Position numbers and translations under genes: made by a program. DNA of 64,000 nucleotides, taken from contig NC_049563.1 of the NCBI RefSeq assembly GCF_013368755.1, positions 5,828,001-5,892,000 of the forward strand, read 5' to 3'. The notes under the pieces were generated by a model. That model ran no database searches. It was given only the letters and a program-made list of their open reading frames with translations, and had not been told where the DNA came from. This document shows positions 12,525 to 23,567 of this stretch, one piece after another. Numbering within the stretch: the first letter of the stretch is position 1; each line of letters starts with the position of its first letter. The stretch is from Talaromyces rugulosus. Lineage: Eukaryota; Ascomycota; Eurotiomycetes; Eurotiales; Trichocomaceae.

Positions 12525-12798
12525 TATAACATGCTTTTTCTAAAAATATTTGATTCCTATCTAGGGGTGCGATTTTCTAAAACAACAAGCATAGAAAAGG
12601 AATCTAACTACCAGGACCTACAAGAAGGTTTTATCTTATATACTTAGATAACCAGCTTGACCCCTTATAGCCCCAGGGTGAGGCTATCCCCAGATCTGGC
12701 ACCGCGGGTTAGGGTTGATGCCCTTCCTGCCTGAGGCCTCCCATCCGGCCACGAGGCCGCTCCTACCCTTGGGGATAGCCTCAGGCTCAGCCGTCACA
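12525..12798 (-). repeat. Right (5') LTR of A
   Basis: 274 bp. The inner end is mutated (TATAACATGC for TGTGACGTGC) and the outer half (from about 12,680) is the same as B by eye. The gradient is the mirror image of the left LTR. Confidence 0.9.
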
Positions 12799-13830
12799 AT
12801 AACTCTAAAAAAAAAGATTTTTTGCTATTTTCTAGCTACTTTACTAATTATTTTATCCTTTAACAAGGATATCTCTGTGTTAAGCTATACCCAGCTAATA
12901 TATACTGCTAATAGTATGGCTGCTGATATACTACAGTCTATAGTATAGAAAAAATTATTAAAAAAGTTATTCTTAAAGAAAAGTAAGTCTGTTACTATTT
13001 CTTTTTTTATAAAGAAATACGTACACTCCCCTTTCTCTGCTAATATTGATAAAGACAACATCAAGGATAAAAACAATAATGATAATAAAGACAACAAAGT
13101 CAATGCTATACCGCCCAGCATATTGACTCTCTCACCTTATTATAAATCTTGTGCACGTCTCTTAGAGACATATTTCCTACCTTACCAGCAGTATCTGCAA
13201 TTATTAGGCCATGACTTTAACCTGGAGTGCTCTGGCTCTAACAACAAACCCTATCCCTGGTATAAGAGGTTAAAAAAGTCTATAGCTAAATACTGCCTAG
13301 TAAATTTCTCTTTCGTCTGTATATTTTCATAGATATTGATATTTACTAGATTTTTATAGAATAGCTTAACCAGGTTGCTATAACTATAGAATTAATAATA
13401 ATCTGTGCTATTAGTTAGAAGAATACTGTTAAGATATTAGATATAATGATATATTATTAGTCTAATCCTTATTTAGCTAAGCCTTTAATTAGTGTAGATA
13501 GTTTTATTCTTACTATAGTGACATAAGATAATTTGCTTGCTATTATAATAATAAATCTCCTAGTTACTGCCTAGTAGTTTATAAGCTAATACCTTACCTC
13601 CTTTAGCAGCCCTATATTAGGTGTTACTGCTCTATATGGACTGATTATATTGCTTTATATATAATATAGATTATTCACCTCTAGTTATAGAGAATCCTTT
13701 AGTGGTTATAGCGCTAAATTTAATTCTGAATTTGTATATTTACTGACTAGAATATATAAAGTAATTTACATTTTTAATAACTACCTCTACTATTAGGAAT
13801 ATATCTAAAAAATTCTTTTTTATATAGTGA
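12799..13830. other. C 3' region between A and the C chromodomain relic
   Basis: AT-rich DNA of relic C between its integrase/chromodomain end and inserted A. It carries no recognisable gypsy domain. One plus-strand open stretch (see next entry) is the only coding-like signal. Confidence 0.5.
12949..13332 (+). other. Open plus-strand stretch of unknown nature, antisense to C
   Basis: The frame is open for 127 codons from the stop at 12,946 to the stop after 13,332, without an ATG near its start. The product would be Lys/Asn-rich at first and then less biased, with Cys, Tyr and Trp (SPYYKSCARLLETY, CSGSNNKPYPWYKRLKK). It is less AT-rich than its surroundings. It may be chance or a remnant of a captured sequence. 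I recognise no family. Confidence 0.2.
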
Positions 13831-16058
13831 TACCATGGCTTTTAGATCTAAATTAAAATATATTTACTTGTCCTTTAAAACTTTTTATAAATATCCTAGT
13901 ATTCTGATATAGTGCTTTATAGAATTTATATTTAGATATTTCTAGATAGTTCAGATTTATTTTATTCTTTGTCTTTTTTACGTAGTATATATAGTCTTTG
14001 GGCTTTTAATAGAAAGTTTTTTTTGTTTCTCTTTTTTTTAGTTTACTAGTATAGTTCTAATATAGTTTACTTTTTAGCTTTTTTTTATAGATAGATATTA
14101 AAGGTTTTGATTTTTTTAATAGTTTTTTCTGATTCTTAGATAGCTTTTTTAATTAGCTATCTTTTCTATTAGATTATATATTCTGTTTCTCTGTCTTTTT
14201 TTTAGTTCTAAACTATTTCTTAAATAGTATACTTAGGTTTGCTATCTATTAGTATTGGTTCTGAAGAAGTATAGTTTCTAGTATTAGTGTAGTATGGCTC
14301 TAGTAAAAAGATATAGAAAACTGGATGATTCTTCTATATCTTAAAGTAAGATTAAGTTTATATATATTTAACCTCTATATATCTACTATTTAGAATAGAT
14401 CTAGATATTTATTAACTAGTTTTTTATTATATTAAAGTAAAGCTATATTCTTTACCTAAAATATAACTTGTTCTCTAATTTTGAATTTCTAATAGATCTT
14501 TCTCTAGTTATAGTACTTTACTTATGCTTCTTTAGCTTCTTCTAAATATTCCTAAATATTTATCTATTTAGTATAGAGCTTTTCTATTTAATTTATAGTA
14601 TATAGCTTCTAATCTTTTAGACTTAAAAGAGCGTCTTTAGGAATATCTATTCTTAGATTTCTCTAGAATTCTATAAAGGTTTTTATTAAAGATTACTTTA
14701 TAATATTATACTAACTATTGTTATATATATTCTATACTAGTAAGATCTATTATAGCTAGTTTATCTACTTATAGTTTGTATAGTATTAGAGGAAATATTC
14801 TACTGTCTGATTCTAGCACTCTATTTATTTATCTATTTATAAATAGATTATTATTAATAGTTTCTGGATTATCCCTAGATAGAAGTATATAGTTTATTAG
14901 AATTTACTGATAAATAGCTTATCTTAATCTGAGATAATATATTATAGAAAGATAATCCACTGTATTAGATTCTCTAGAAATAGCTTTACTAGTCTTTTAA
15001 TTAATAACACTTTCTATATCAATAAGTAGATAGTGTATTTTAAGAATAGATTAATAATAATTAATATAGTATTAATTATTGCTCTTTACTATTCTATAGA
15101 TAGTAATTTTATTATAAAGTCTATAGTTATTATTTTAAACAGTTCTAATGGAACTGGTAATAGCTTAAGTAATCTATACTACCAATATCTATATATCTTA
15201 ATCTGTTGACAGATAGAACAGGTTTAGATATAATAGTCTATATCAGTTTTTAATACTAGTTAATAGTATTTCTAATAGATAGCTACTATAGTATAAGCTT
15301 TTCTAAAATAGCCTCTCTATATATTATTATGGTTATTTTTTATGATTTCTGACTATAAGGCTTTATTAGGTAGTATATATTCAGCTTTTTTGTATTGGAG
15401 AAGATTATGCTCTCTAATACTCTATATTAAACCCTTGGCTTGTTCTATATAGAATTCTTTTAACTTCTTCTATACAAAGGTGTCCCCTTATTGATATATT
15501 TAAAAAAGACTCTCTATATCAGGTTTTATTTCTAAATAGGCTGTTTTAGTCCTTATAGCTTCAGTTACTAAGAATCATAACACTAGGAGTTCTAGATCCC
15601 CTATATCACCAGTAGTAGTATTCTTATCTATAGAGATATTCCTCTCTTTAGATCTATAGGCATTTTCTTTATTAATAGTAAAAGATATTCTTTAAGCCTT
15701 CTATATTTATATCAGTATATTCATAGATAATTCTTAATTATATAGAGAGATTAGATTTTATTTTTATTTCTTAAAATAACCTCTTTACAGCTTTTTCTAT
15801 AGGGTTAAGAGTGTTATTATATCTTTTTTAATACTATTTATATAGTCTAGATAATAACTTAGTGTATCTATAGGGTTCTTTAAATCTAAACAGTATTCTA
15901 TATTAAAATTAAATACTAATAGATATTCTATTTATTAGGCCTGACGCCTGCTAAGTTTTTTAGTAATAATAAAGTATTATAGATTACTGTGATCTGTTAG
16001 GACTCTAATTATATATTAATTATCTTCTAAATATTGCTGCTAGTGCTTGAAAGCTTTT
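13831..16058 (-). pseudogene. Integrase-chromodomain relic of C
   Basis: Minus-strand translation near 13,850-14,000 resembles a chromodomain end (WEPKDY-like, LEISKYKFYKALYQN). The sequence around 14,270-14,330 resembles the link between integrase and chromodomain, and integrase-like sequence follows to about 15,500. RNase H is interrupted by the LINE at 16,059-16,070 and resumes at 19,122. Stops are dense. Confidence 0.55.
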
Positions 16059-16070
16059 ATTATTATTAAA

Positions 16071-19000
16071 GCCCGGATCTAGGGGCTCCCCCTGCCACTA
16101 CCATGGCCGATAAAGAAGCCCTAATCAGGGAAATGGCATTTCCTAACGCCCCCCGTAGCTCCCCTCCTGGGGAGCTGCCAGGTGGACAGGCCCACATGCT
16201 TATAACGCCAGAGCGGGTGCATCAGGCCCTATTCAGCCAGAGCATTAAGAAAGCTCCGGGGGCCGACAGGCTCAATTTTAAAGCATGCCGGCTACTCTGG
16301 GCACTAGACTCACCCCGAATCATAGGGATGGCTAGGCAGTGCTTTCGGCTTGGGGTGCACCCAGGGGCCTGGAAGACCGCTAAAGGCATCCTACTTCGGA
16401 AGCCAGGGAAGCCTGATTACACCCAGGTGAAGGCCTGGAGGGTGATAAGCTTGCTTAGCTGCCTGGGCAAGGTTGTTGAGAAGCTGGCTGCAGGCCTTAT
16501 AGCGGACTGGTGTGAGGCCCAGGGGGCTTTACACCCTGGACAAATGGGGTGCAGGCGGGGCCGTGGGGCTATTGACGCGGTGGCCTGCCTCGTGCAAACA
16601 GTGCACGAGGGATGGACTCAAAAGCTTCTCACAGGCACTATCTTTATTGACGTTATGGGGGCCTTCGACCATGTTGACCCCTATAAGCTTAGTGAGGCTA
16701 TGGAAGCTGCAGGCCTGGATAATGACCTTATAAGGTGGACCTTATCCTTCCTTACAAATAGAAGGGTCAGCCTCGTAATTGACGGTTATAAAGCCCCTGA
16801 ACAGCCTATTGACTCAGGGCTGCCCCAGGGCTCACCGGTCTCCCCAATCCTCTTTCTTATCTATATCCGGGGTGTGTTTCAGGCTATGGAACAGCAGGTG
16901 CCAGGGATCAAGGCCCTGTCCTATGCCGATGACATAGGCCTGGTAGCCCAGGGAAGCTCGGTCTCTGAGATCTGCAGGCAGCTAGAAGCAGCGGCAAAAG
17001 CTGCTACTGAGTGGGGACTGGCAAATAGCGTCAAATTCGACCCTAAAAAGACAGAGGCCATCCTATTCTCTAGGGCCACCAGCAGGGAACATAAAAATCA
17101 GGTCCAGGAAGCTAGGGTGCAGGTAGGAGACGCTTTAGTGGCATTCTCCCCAACAGCCATCCGGTGGTTAGGGGTCTTACTAGATCCAAAGCTTACCCTC
17201 AAAGCCCACTATAAGTACCGCCTGCAAAAAGGTCAAAATACTGAAAGACGAGTGCGGGCACTGTGCAAGGCCCAGGGGCTCCCCCCAGGCCTGGCATGGC
17301 GAATCCAAAAGGCCACCGCGCAGTCAGTGGCGCTTTATGGGGCCGAGCTTTGGTGGCATGGGCAAAAGAACTGCCTAGAAGGACTGCAGGGCCTAATTAA
17401 TAACCAGGCCCGGGCAGTCACAGGCATGCTGAAGTCCACCCCATTAGGACCGCTTATAAGGGAGGCAGCTTTGGAACCAGCAGAGGCCCTATTAGATAGT
17501 AAACAGCGGCGGTATGCCCTGAGACTCCTAGGACTCCCCCAGGGGCATCCAGCAGCAGAAATACTCCCCATAACGCTTAGGGAGGGAGACGCCCATGCAC
17601 AGCCTGGAGAGCAGCCGCTAGAAGACCGAGCTTGGGCAACACCAACCCGCCGAGGCCCCTGGAAGCTGGGCATGGGCCTGGCCCGCAGGCTACGAGAGGC
17701 CTTGACCGCCGACCCCTCCCAGGGCTTTGAGCGTACAATAGAGCCTGGTAATAGGTCTATACCACTAGATTTCAGGATAGACTCCCCTGAAACCGCTATG
17801 CAATTAGCCTCAGACCCCCTAAGTGGGATAGGGAACACTGACCTTTACTCAGACGGTTCCAGGTTAGACGATCAGCGCGTAGGCGCTGCGGTAGCTTATA
17901 AGCCACTTATTGGCCCCTGGAGGTCGCGCCTAGCTCCCCTGGGCGCAGGCTTCGAAGTCTTTGATGCAGAACTAATAGGAGTAGTCGAAGCCCTAGAGTG
18001 GGCGCTGGCAGAGAATCTTAGAGGGCCAATTAGGGTGTTTCTCGATGCTCAAGCCGCTATAGGCAGGCTTCAGCATACCCAGCCAGGCCCTGGCCAAGCC
18101 CTGGCGCTGCGGGCACATGATCTAGCCAAGGAACTGCAGGCCACCGGCCGCAGGGTTACTATATGCTGGGTGCCAGGCCATAAGGGGGTCCCAGGCAACG
18201 AAGAGGCCGATAAAGCCGCCAAGAAAGCTGCGGGGAAGCCCCGAACAGGCAAATACTCGGGCATCTCACTGGCACATGCTCAACGGGCCTGTACCGAAGC
18301 TTATAGAGCTGCCAGGGCCAACTGGCTTGCTGCAAAGCTTGCAAAGCGTGCCCAGCGGGCAAGCCAGGCCTACTATCCCCCCCGGGGATGGAAGCTTGAC
18401 CCAATGTTGGCGAACACCCCCAAGCACCTAGCGCGGCGATATTACCAGTTCAAGACTGGCCACGCACCAATTGGGGCCTATTTGCACCGAATTAAGGCCC
18501 GAGACTTCCCTAATTGCTTGGGGTGCTCTAGGGGGACTGAGACGGTAAGACACCTTCTTACAAACTGTCGACAGTGGTGCCACCAGCGGGAAAAACTATA
18601 TGCCGGCTTGGCCGAAGCGGGGGTAAAGGCCCTGCAGGATAGCGAGCAGTGCCCCGAAGCACGCCTATTCCAGGACCCAAAGGCCACTACAGCGCTGCTG
18701 GCGTTTATAGGGGCCATTAGGGAGCGAGAGGATAACCAACAGGCCTGGGAGCAGGCCTATAAGACTGATAATTGGGGCATTGAGGCCCTGGATGAGGGAG
18801 AGCGAGAGGGGGAAGGATAGCGGGCAGGGGCGGCCCGCTATTGTAGGCAACGCCCAAACGTTAGTGGCCATAAGGAGGGGGTAGTGGTTGCCACCCACTA
18901 TAAGCCCCCGAATCGTCCTGCGCATATAAGTGGCTTGGGGCGAGGAAAGTGCAAGATACCTTGAAAGCATGGATCCAATGGGGGTAGAGGCACCGGTTTA

Positions 19001-19088
19001 TAGGGGGCAACCCCTATAAGCAGGCCTAATCCACACGAATCGCTGTCTGTCATAGCCTAGGGCTCGGTATAGACGTTAAATTTGATTA

Positions 19089-19109
<21 letters not shown>
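16071..19109 (+). mobile_element. 5'-truncated Tad/I-type non-LTR retrotransposon (LINE-1 copy of window)
   Basis: A GC-balanced block inside AT-rich relic C. It ends in a (TAA)n tail at 19,088-19,109 and is flanked by the 12-bp repeat attattattaaa (16,059-16,070 and 19,110-19,121), consistent with target-primed insertion. No endonuclease or ORF1 domain precedes the RT, so it is 5'-truncated. A second, shorter copy lies at 47,096-48,817. Lack of RIP damage within a RIP-damaged host shows that it arrived later. Confidence 0.85.
16103..18820 (+). CDS. LINE ORF2 fragment: reverse transcriptase - RNase H - CCHC
   Basis: 905 residues. The RT domain spans about 30-330, with KKAPGADRL, FIDVMGAFDHV, GLPQGSPVSPILF and the catalytic SYADD near 273-277. 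RNase H spans about 577-710: DLYSDGS, then FDAELIGVVEALEWAL, then LDAQAAI, then VPGHKGVPGNEEADKAAK, so all acidic residues are present. A C-terminal zinc motif (CLGC, HLLTNC) lies near 804-820. The ATG at 16,103 is probably an internal Met of a longer protein, because the frame is open to the 5' truncation at 16,071. Enzymatic domains look intact, but the missing endonuclease makes autonomous movement unlikely. Confidence 0.85.
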   Translation: MADKEALIREMAFPNAPRSSPPGELPGGQAHMLITPERVHQALFSQSIKKAPGADRLNFKACRLLWALDSPRIIGMARQCFRLGVHPGAWKTAKGILLRKPGKPDYTQVKAWRVISLLSCLGKVVEKLAAGLIADWCEAQGALHPGQMGCRRGRGAIDAVACLVQTVHEGWTQKLLTGTIFIDVMGAFDHVDPYKLSEAMEAAGLDNDLIRWTLSFLTNRRVSLVIDGYKAPEQPIDSGLPQGSPVSPILFLIYIRGVFQAMEQQVPGIKALSYADDIGLVAQGSSVSEICRQLEAAAKAATEWGLANSVKFDPKKTEAILFSRATSREHKNQVQEARVQVGDALVAFSPTAIRWLGVLLDPKLTLKAHYKYRLQKGQNTERRVRALCKAQGLPPGLAWRIQKATAQSVALYGAELWWHGQKNCLEGLQGLINNQARAVTGMLKSTPLGPLIREAALEPAEALLDSKQRRYALRLLGLPQGHPAAEILPITLREGDAHAQPGEQPLEDRAWATPTRRGPWKLGMGLARRLREALTADPSQGFERTIEPGNRSIPLDFRIDSPETAMQLASDPLSGIGNTDLYSDGSRLDDQRVGAAVAYKPLIGPWRSRLAPLGAGFEVFDAELIGVVEALEWALAENLRGPIRVFLDAQAAIGRLQHTQPGPGQALALRAHDLAKELQATGRRVTICWVPGHKGVPGNEEADKAAKKAAGKPRTGKYSGISLAHAQRACTEAYRAARANWLAAKLAKRAQRASQAYYPPRGWKLDPMLANTPKHLARRYYQFKTGHAPIGAYLHRIKARDFPNCLGCSRGTETVRHLLTNCRQWCHQREKLYAGLAEAGVKALQDSEQCPEARLFQDPKATTALLAFIGAIREREDNQQAWEQAYKTDNWGIEALDEGEREGEG

Positions 19110-19119
<10 letters not shown>

Positions 19120-19121
19120 AA

Positions 19122-22100
19122 AATTCTAAATTATATATTTTATAGTGCACTTCTAGTCTCTTAAGCTTCTGGGATTAGAAGGCTATTAGATGTTATTAGA
19201 AATCTTTAAATAGCTAAGTAATTACTGCTTCTAGGGCTTTATTCAAAGTATTTATTTCTATGTGAATCAGGAGTGTTAGATTATAATATCTTAGTATAGA
19301 TTTATATTAGAATACTTGCTTTAAGCTTAAAAAGGATTCTTTAGCTTTTAAGATTATATTAAATCCTTAGATAGTACTATTTTTTTAGTTATTATGCTTT
19401 ATTTTTTTTATAGGACTTTTAATTATTTTAGATAGTGGTACTGATATATATAAGAACTAATATATAAAATTATAATAAAAATTTATAAATTTTAAGAATG
19501 ACTAGATCTCTTTAACTATCTATAGTTCAGGCTATTCTGTGATAATATGAATCTAGTCTAGGTTTATTATTATTTCTTATAGGCTTATAATAAATCTAAG
19601 ATATTTTATAATATCTATTCTAAAGCTATATTTGCTTTGTTTACAGTATAAGCTATAGTTTCTTAATTAACTTATAACTTTCTATACTTAGACTTCATGT
19701 ATCTGTAGATTAACTAAATATATAACTATATTATCTAGATATATTACTATATAGATGTCTAATAGGTTTAATATTGTTTTATTAATATATATCTGGAATA
19801 TGACCAGTGTATTTATAAGGCTGAATAGCATTATCTGGTATTTGAAGTGGCTATAATGGATTTAGAAAACAGTTTTCCACTTATCCTTTATTTGGATTCT
19901 GATACGATGATATGTATCTTTTAGATCCAGCTTAGTAAAATACTTTGTACTAATAAAGCGGTCCAACATCTTTTAGACTAGAGAAATTAGGTAATAATTC
20001 TTTACTATAATTATATTAAGTCCTTAATAGTCTATATATAATCAGAGTTTACCATCTTTTTTTAGTATAAAAAGGATAGGAACTTCTATTAGACTTTTAG
20101 ATGGTTTAATCTAATTTTTTTTTTATATTTTACTTAGATAGTTCTTTAGGACTTTATATTTAGTTTCTATAAGCCTATATATAGATTTATAAGGGAGAGC
20201 TGTCCTTAGTTCTAAGTCTATAGTATAGTTATATTTTACATATTCAGACAATATACTAGCAGCTTTCTCTGAGAATACATCTGCATAGTTAGATAAATAA
20301 TCTAATAGTTAAAGCTTATCTGTTCTAGATATCTCTATGTCTGATAGTATTTCTTAGATGCGCGCCCTATCATTTTTTTATAGGATATAAGTGATATATA
20401 AGCGTAAGCCTAATTCTGATATATCTTAGGGGTCTATTTAGTATACCACGTACCTAGCTACCAGGCTTTTATATGCTTTATGGGGAGATATAGTCTCTAT
20501 TTCTTTAGTTAACGCACAGTTCTGATATCTAAACTGCCCTATGATCTAATCTATGTTAAGATTTGTTTTTTTTAACTAGGGTATACTAAGGATTATATTA
20601 TATTTATTAATATCTACTATATAAAAAAGGTGTCTGCTTATTTAGATTAGTCTCTTAAAGTCTATAATTCTTATATCTGTATGGCGTTGTTTATATATTC
20701 AAATAACTCGTCTGTTAATGGCTTTTACTAGTCTAGAGACTTTTCTAGTAATCCTAGTGAATTTCTTAGTAAGTTTTTAGTTTATAAAATTGCTCTAGGC
20801 ACTACTATCAATAAAGGTCTGTATCTTCGCGGTTTCCAGTAGCTTAAGAAGTTCTGTTTTTATTATTAATAATTGCTTTTTTCTTATATTCTCTTTATAG
20901 ATTATTTTTAGTGCGGCTGCTATATGCAAGTATTAAGGTCCTAGTTTTTTGATAGTTTAGATGCTTTTTATGTTTTATTAAACTTTTTTTTATAGTATTC
21001 TTTTTTTTAATATCTTATCTTATTATAATAGTTGTAGATAGATCTAGTCTAATCCTTTTTAGGCTTCTTATATTTCTTTTTCTTTAGGTTTCCACTACTG
21101 TTTCTGCCTATAGTGGCCTTGTTCCTTTAGAGGAACTAGTTATCTTTTCTATGTTTATCTATGGAGAGTCTTGCTCTAGTATAGTAATAGTTTAGAGCTA
21201 TCTAGTATTTGTTATTACTACTGCTATGACTATTTTATTATTAGGAATTTCTTATCTTTTAATGTTTAGATATAGCATTTTCTAGCTTCTATAGAAATTG
21301 TATAGTGCTTTTATATATTTAGGATTTCTCTGGATATTTCTATAACTTATCTTGGATAGGCTATAGGATCTTTATTATAAGAAGCTTTATATGTTGTTCT
21401 TTACTATACTATATATCTATTTAGTTTTTAAGAATTCATAGATAGTAGATAAATTTCTATATTAATTAATTTTTTAACTGTTTAGTATTATTATAATCTT
21501 GTATAGCAGTAATACGAAAAAATTTAGAATTATAAAATAGTTATTATAGATATATTTTAAAATCTTTTTAAGTAATAAGTTCTGATTTCTTCTTTTTCTA
21601 ATATATATTAAAGTTGAGAAATTATTTAGAGCTTAGGTTGTCTAAAGCTTTACTAATTTTATAGTATAGATATTAGCTATACCATTCTGGATATCTATTA
21701 AACTATAATTCTATATATTCTATGAATGTCTTAAGTTTAGTTAGGGATTTCTTATTATAGAGGTTTTTTATTTTAAATCTTAAGAGGCACTTTTTTATAA
21801 AAATTATATTAGTTCAGAGTTTTTTTTTTCTATGAGCGCTGTTGTTAGAGATTTTAGTGTCTTAATTTTTATGTGCTAATATATTATATAGCTACATTTA
21901 GATTTATAGGATTTACTATTTTAGGTTTATAATATAAAGCTTTTAGTCTAGCTAGGTTTTTATAGTTTTAAGTTCTTTTATTGATATATCCTCTAGTTCC
22001 TGTTTTAGGAATGACTATACCATCCTTAGGTCTAGGTCTTTATTGGTAAAGTAATTCTTTTCTAGTTCTACTGCTAGTTTTTTTCTATTATTATGTCTAT

Positions 22101-22244
22101 CTAGTGTTTCTAATATACTGGGTTAGATTTCTGCCGCTGGTACGGAAATATTTGGTATTATTAGTGGGAATAGAGATATTTCTAGTAGTAACCATAATTC
22201 CAATACTTATTAGCCCTCTTCCTAAAAGTAAAGAATAATTAGAA
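19122..22244 (-). pseudogene. RNase H, RT, protease and gag relics of C
   Basis: The minus strand reads RT-like FTKLDLKDTYHRIRI near 19,930-19,950, then FKYQIMLFSLINTLVIFQ (from the MPFGLTNAPATFQ motif) and YLDNIVIYL in place of YLDDILIYS. Towards 20,400-20,900 lies the protease region and towards 21,000-22,200 gag. The 22,000-22,230 part keeps some GC. Every domain carries stops or lost catalytic residues. Confidence 0.65.
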
Positions 22245-22455
22245 TATGAGGATATTATATAGAGAGCAGGTAAAAGTTGGATTTGATAGTAAAGCTATAG
22301 TTTGCTAGGTAGTTAAACTGATTGTTGACCTTCAGTAATCTCTATACGAAGGTTAGAATATATATGCTGCTTTATTAGTGGCTTGGCAACCCTCTGTGAG
22401 GCTAGTGTAGCGAGGTGCGGCATCTGGTGCGTCCCGAAGGTCTCACGGCCTCACA
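22245..22455 (-). repeat. Right (5') LTR of C
   Basis: It starts TATGAGGATATTATA (from TGTGAGG) and ends ACGGCCTCACA. Only its outer right end stays GC-rich (GAGGTGCGGCATCTGGTGCG), while the inner part is RIP-like. The following ttttt matches the base run before the left LTR. Confidence 0.75.
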
Positions 22456-23265
22456 TTTTTTTCTTATATTTTACTTAAATAGTTCTTTAGAACCTTATAT
22501 TTAGTTTCTATAAGCCTATATATAGGTTTATAAAGAGGAGCTGTTTCTAATTTTAAATCTATAGTATAGTTATACTCTATATATTTGGGCAGTATATCAA
22601 TAACTCTCTCTAAAAATATATCTATATAGTTAAATAGATAATCTAATAGTCAAAGCTTATCTATTTTAGATATCTCTATATCTAATAGTACTTTCTAGAT
22701 ACATACCTTATTATTCTTTTATAGGATACAAATGGTATATAAGTATAAGCCTAAATCTAATACATTTTAAAGGTTTATCTAGTATACTACACATCCAGCT
22801 ATTAGACTTTTATATACTTTATAGAGAGATATAGTCTTTATCCCTTTAGCTAATATATAGATCTAATATCTAAACTACTCTATAATCTAATCTATATTAA
22901 GATTTATCTTTTTTAATTAGAGTATATTAAGAATTATATTATATTTATTAATATCTACTATATAAAAAAGATGTCTGTTTATTTAGATTAGTCTTTTAAA
23001 GTCTATAATTTTTATATCTATATAATATTATTTACATATTTAGACAATTCACCTATTAATAGCTTTTACTAGCCTAAAGACTTTTCTAGTAATCTTAATA
23101 AACTTTTTAGCAAGTTCCTAGCTTATAAAATTACTCTAAACATCACTATTAATAAAGATCTGTATCTTTATAGTTCTTAATAGTTTAGAAAATTCTATTT
23201 TTATTATTAATAATTACTTTTTTTTTATATTTTTTTTATAGATTATTCCTAATATAGCTGCTATA
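22456..23265 (-). mobile_element. Gypsy relic D, right fragment (RT start and protease region)
   Basis: Aligns with C at about 20,110-20,920. It continues the D sequence broken at 6240. It stops at the B LTR within GCTATAT. In C the family continues GCAAGTATTAAGG, but nothing like this follows B on the other side. Confidence 0.7.
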
Positions 23266-23539
23266 TGTGACGTGCCTTTTCCAAAGATATTCGATTCCTA
23301 TCTAGGGGTGCGATTCTCTAAAACAACAAGCATGGGAAAGGAATCTAACTACCAGGACCTGCGGGAAGGTTTTATCTTGTGTGCTTAGGTAACCAGCTTG
23401 ACCCCTTATGGCCCCGGGGTGAGGCTATCCCCAGATCTGGCACCGCGGGTTAGGGTTGATGCCCTTCCTGCCTGAGGCCTCCCATCCGGCCACGAGGCCG
23501 CTCCTACCCTTGGGGATAGCCTCAGGCTCAGCCGTCACA
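23266..23539 (-). repeat. Left (3') LTR of B
   Basis: 274 bp, TGTGACGTGCC to GCCGTCACA on the plus strand. I could find no difference from the right LTR by reading them side by side. Confidence 0.95.
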
Positions 23540-23555
23540 TCACCCCCCCCTTCGG
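23540..23555 (-). other. Polypurine tract of B
   Basis: The minus strand reads CCGAAGGGGGGGGTGA immediately before the 3' LTR. This is the usual primer site for second-strand synthesis. Confidence 0.75.
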
Positions 23556-23567
23556 AAACGCTTGCCC

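Larger units (their letters stand above)
6804..12798 (-). mobile_element. RIP-degraded copy A of the B-family Ty3/gypsy element
   Basis: It aligns over its whole length with element B (23,266-29,273). Both LTRs are 274 bp and the internal region is 5,447 bp against 5,460 in B. Differences from B are overwhelmingly C-to-T and G-to-A. It is inserted in relic C, and the 4-bp flank ataa is present on both sides (6800-6803 and 12,799-12,802). The outer ends of both LTRs are nearly unmutated while everything inside is heavily changed. Confidence 0.85.
6241..22455 (-). mobile_element. RIP-degraded Ty3/gypsy relic C, split by element A and a LINE
   Basis: The element is bounded by two 211-bp LTRs (6241-6451 and 22,245-22,455) and flanked on both sides by ttttt (6236-6240 and 22,456-22,460). 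The D sequence is continuous across this insertion. Removing A (about 6.0 kb) and the LINE (about 3.05 kb) leaves about 7.2 kb, a normal gypsy size. On the minus strand the order is 5' LTR (right), gag, protease, RT, RNase H, integrase, chromodomain, 3' LTR (left). A 3'-side purine run lies just inside the left LTR. All frames are broken by transition-type changes. Confidence 0.75.

Noticed and set aside
17335..17838. Minus-strand ORF inside the LINE (and its mirror at 48,368)
   Set aside because: Antisense to the RT/RNase H frame and explained by the GC-rich codon pattern; no family features.
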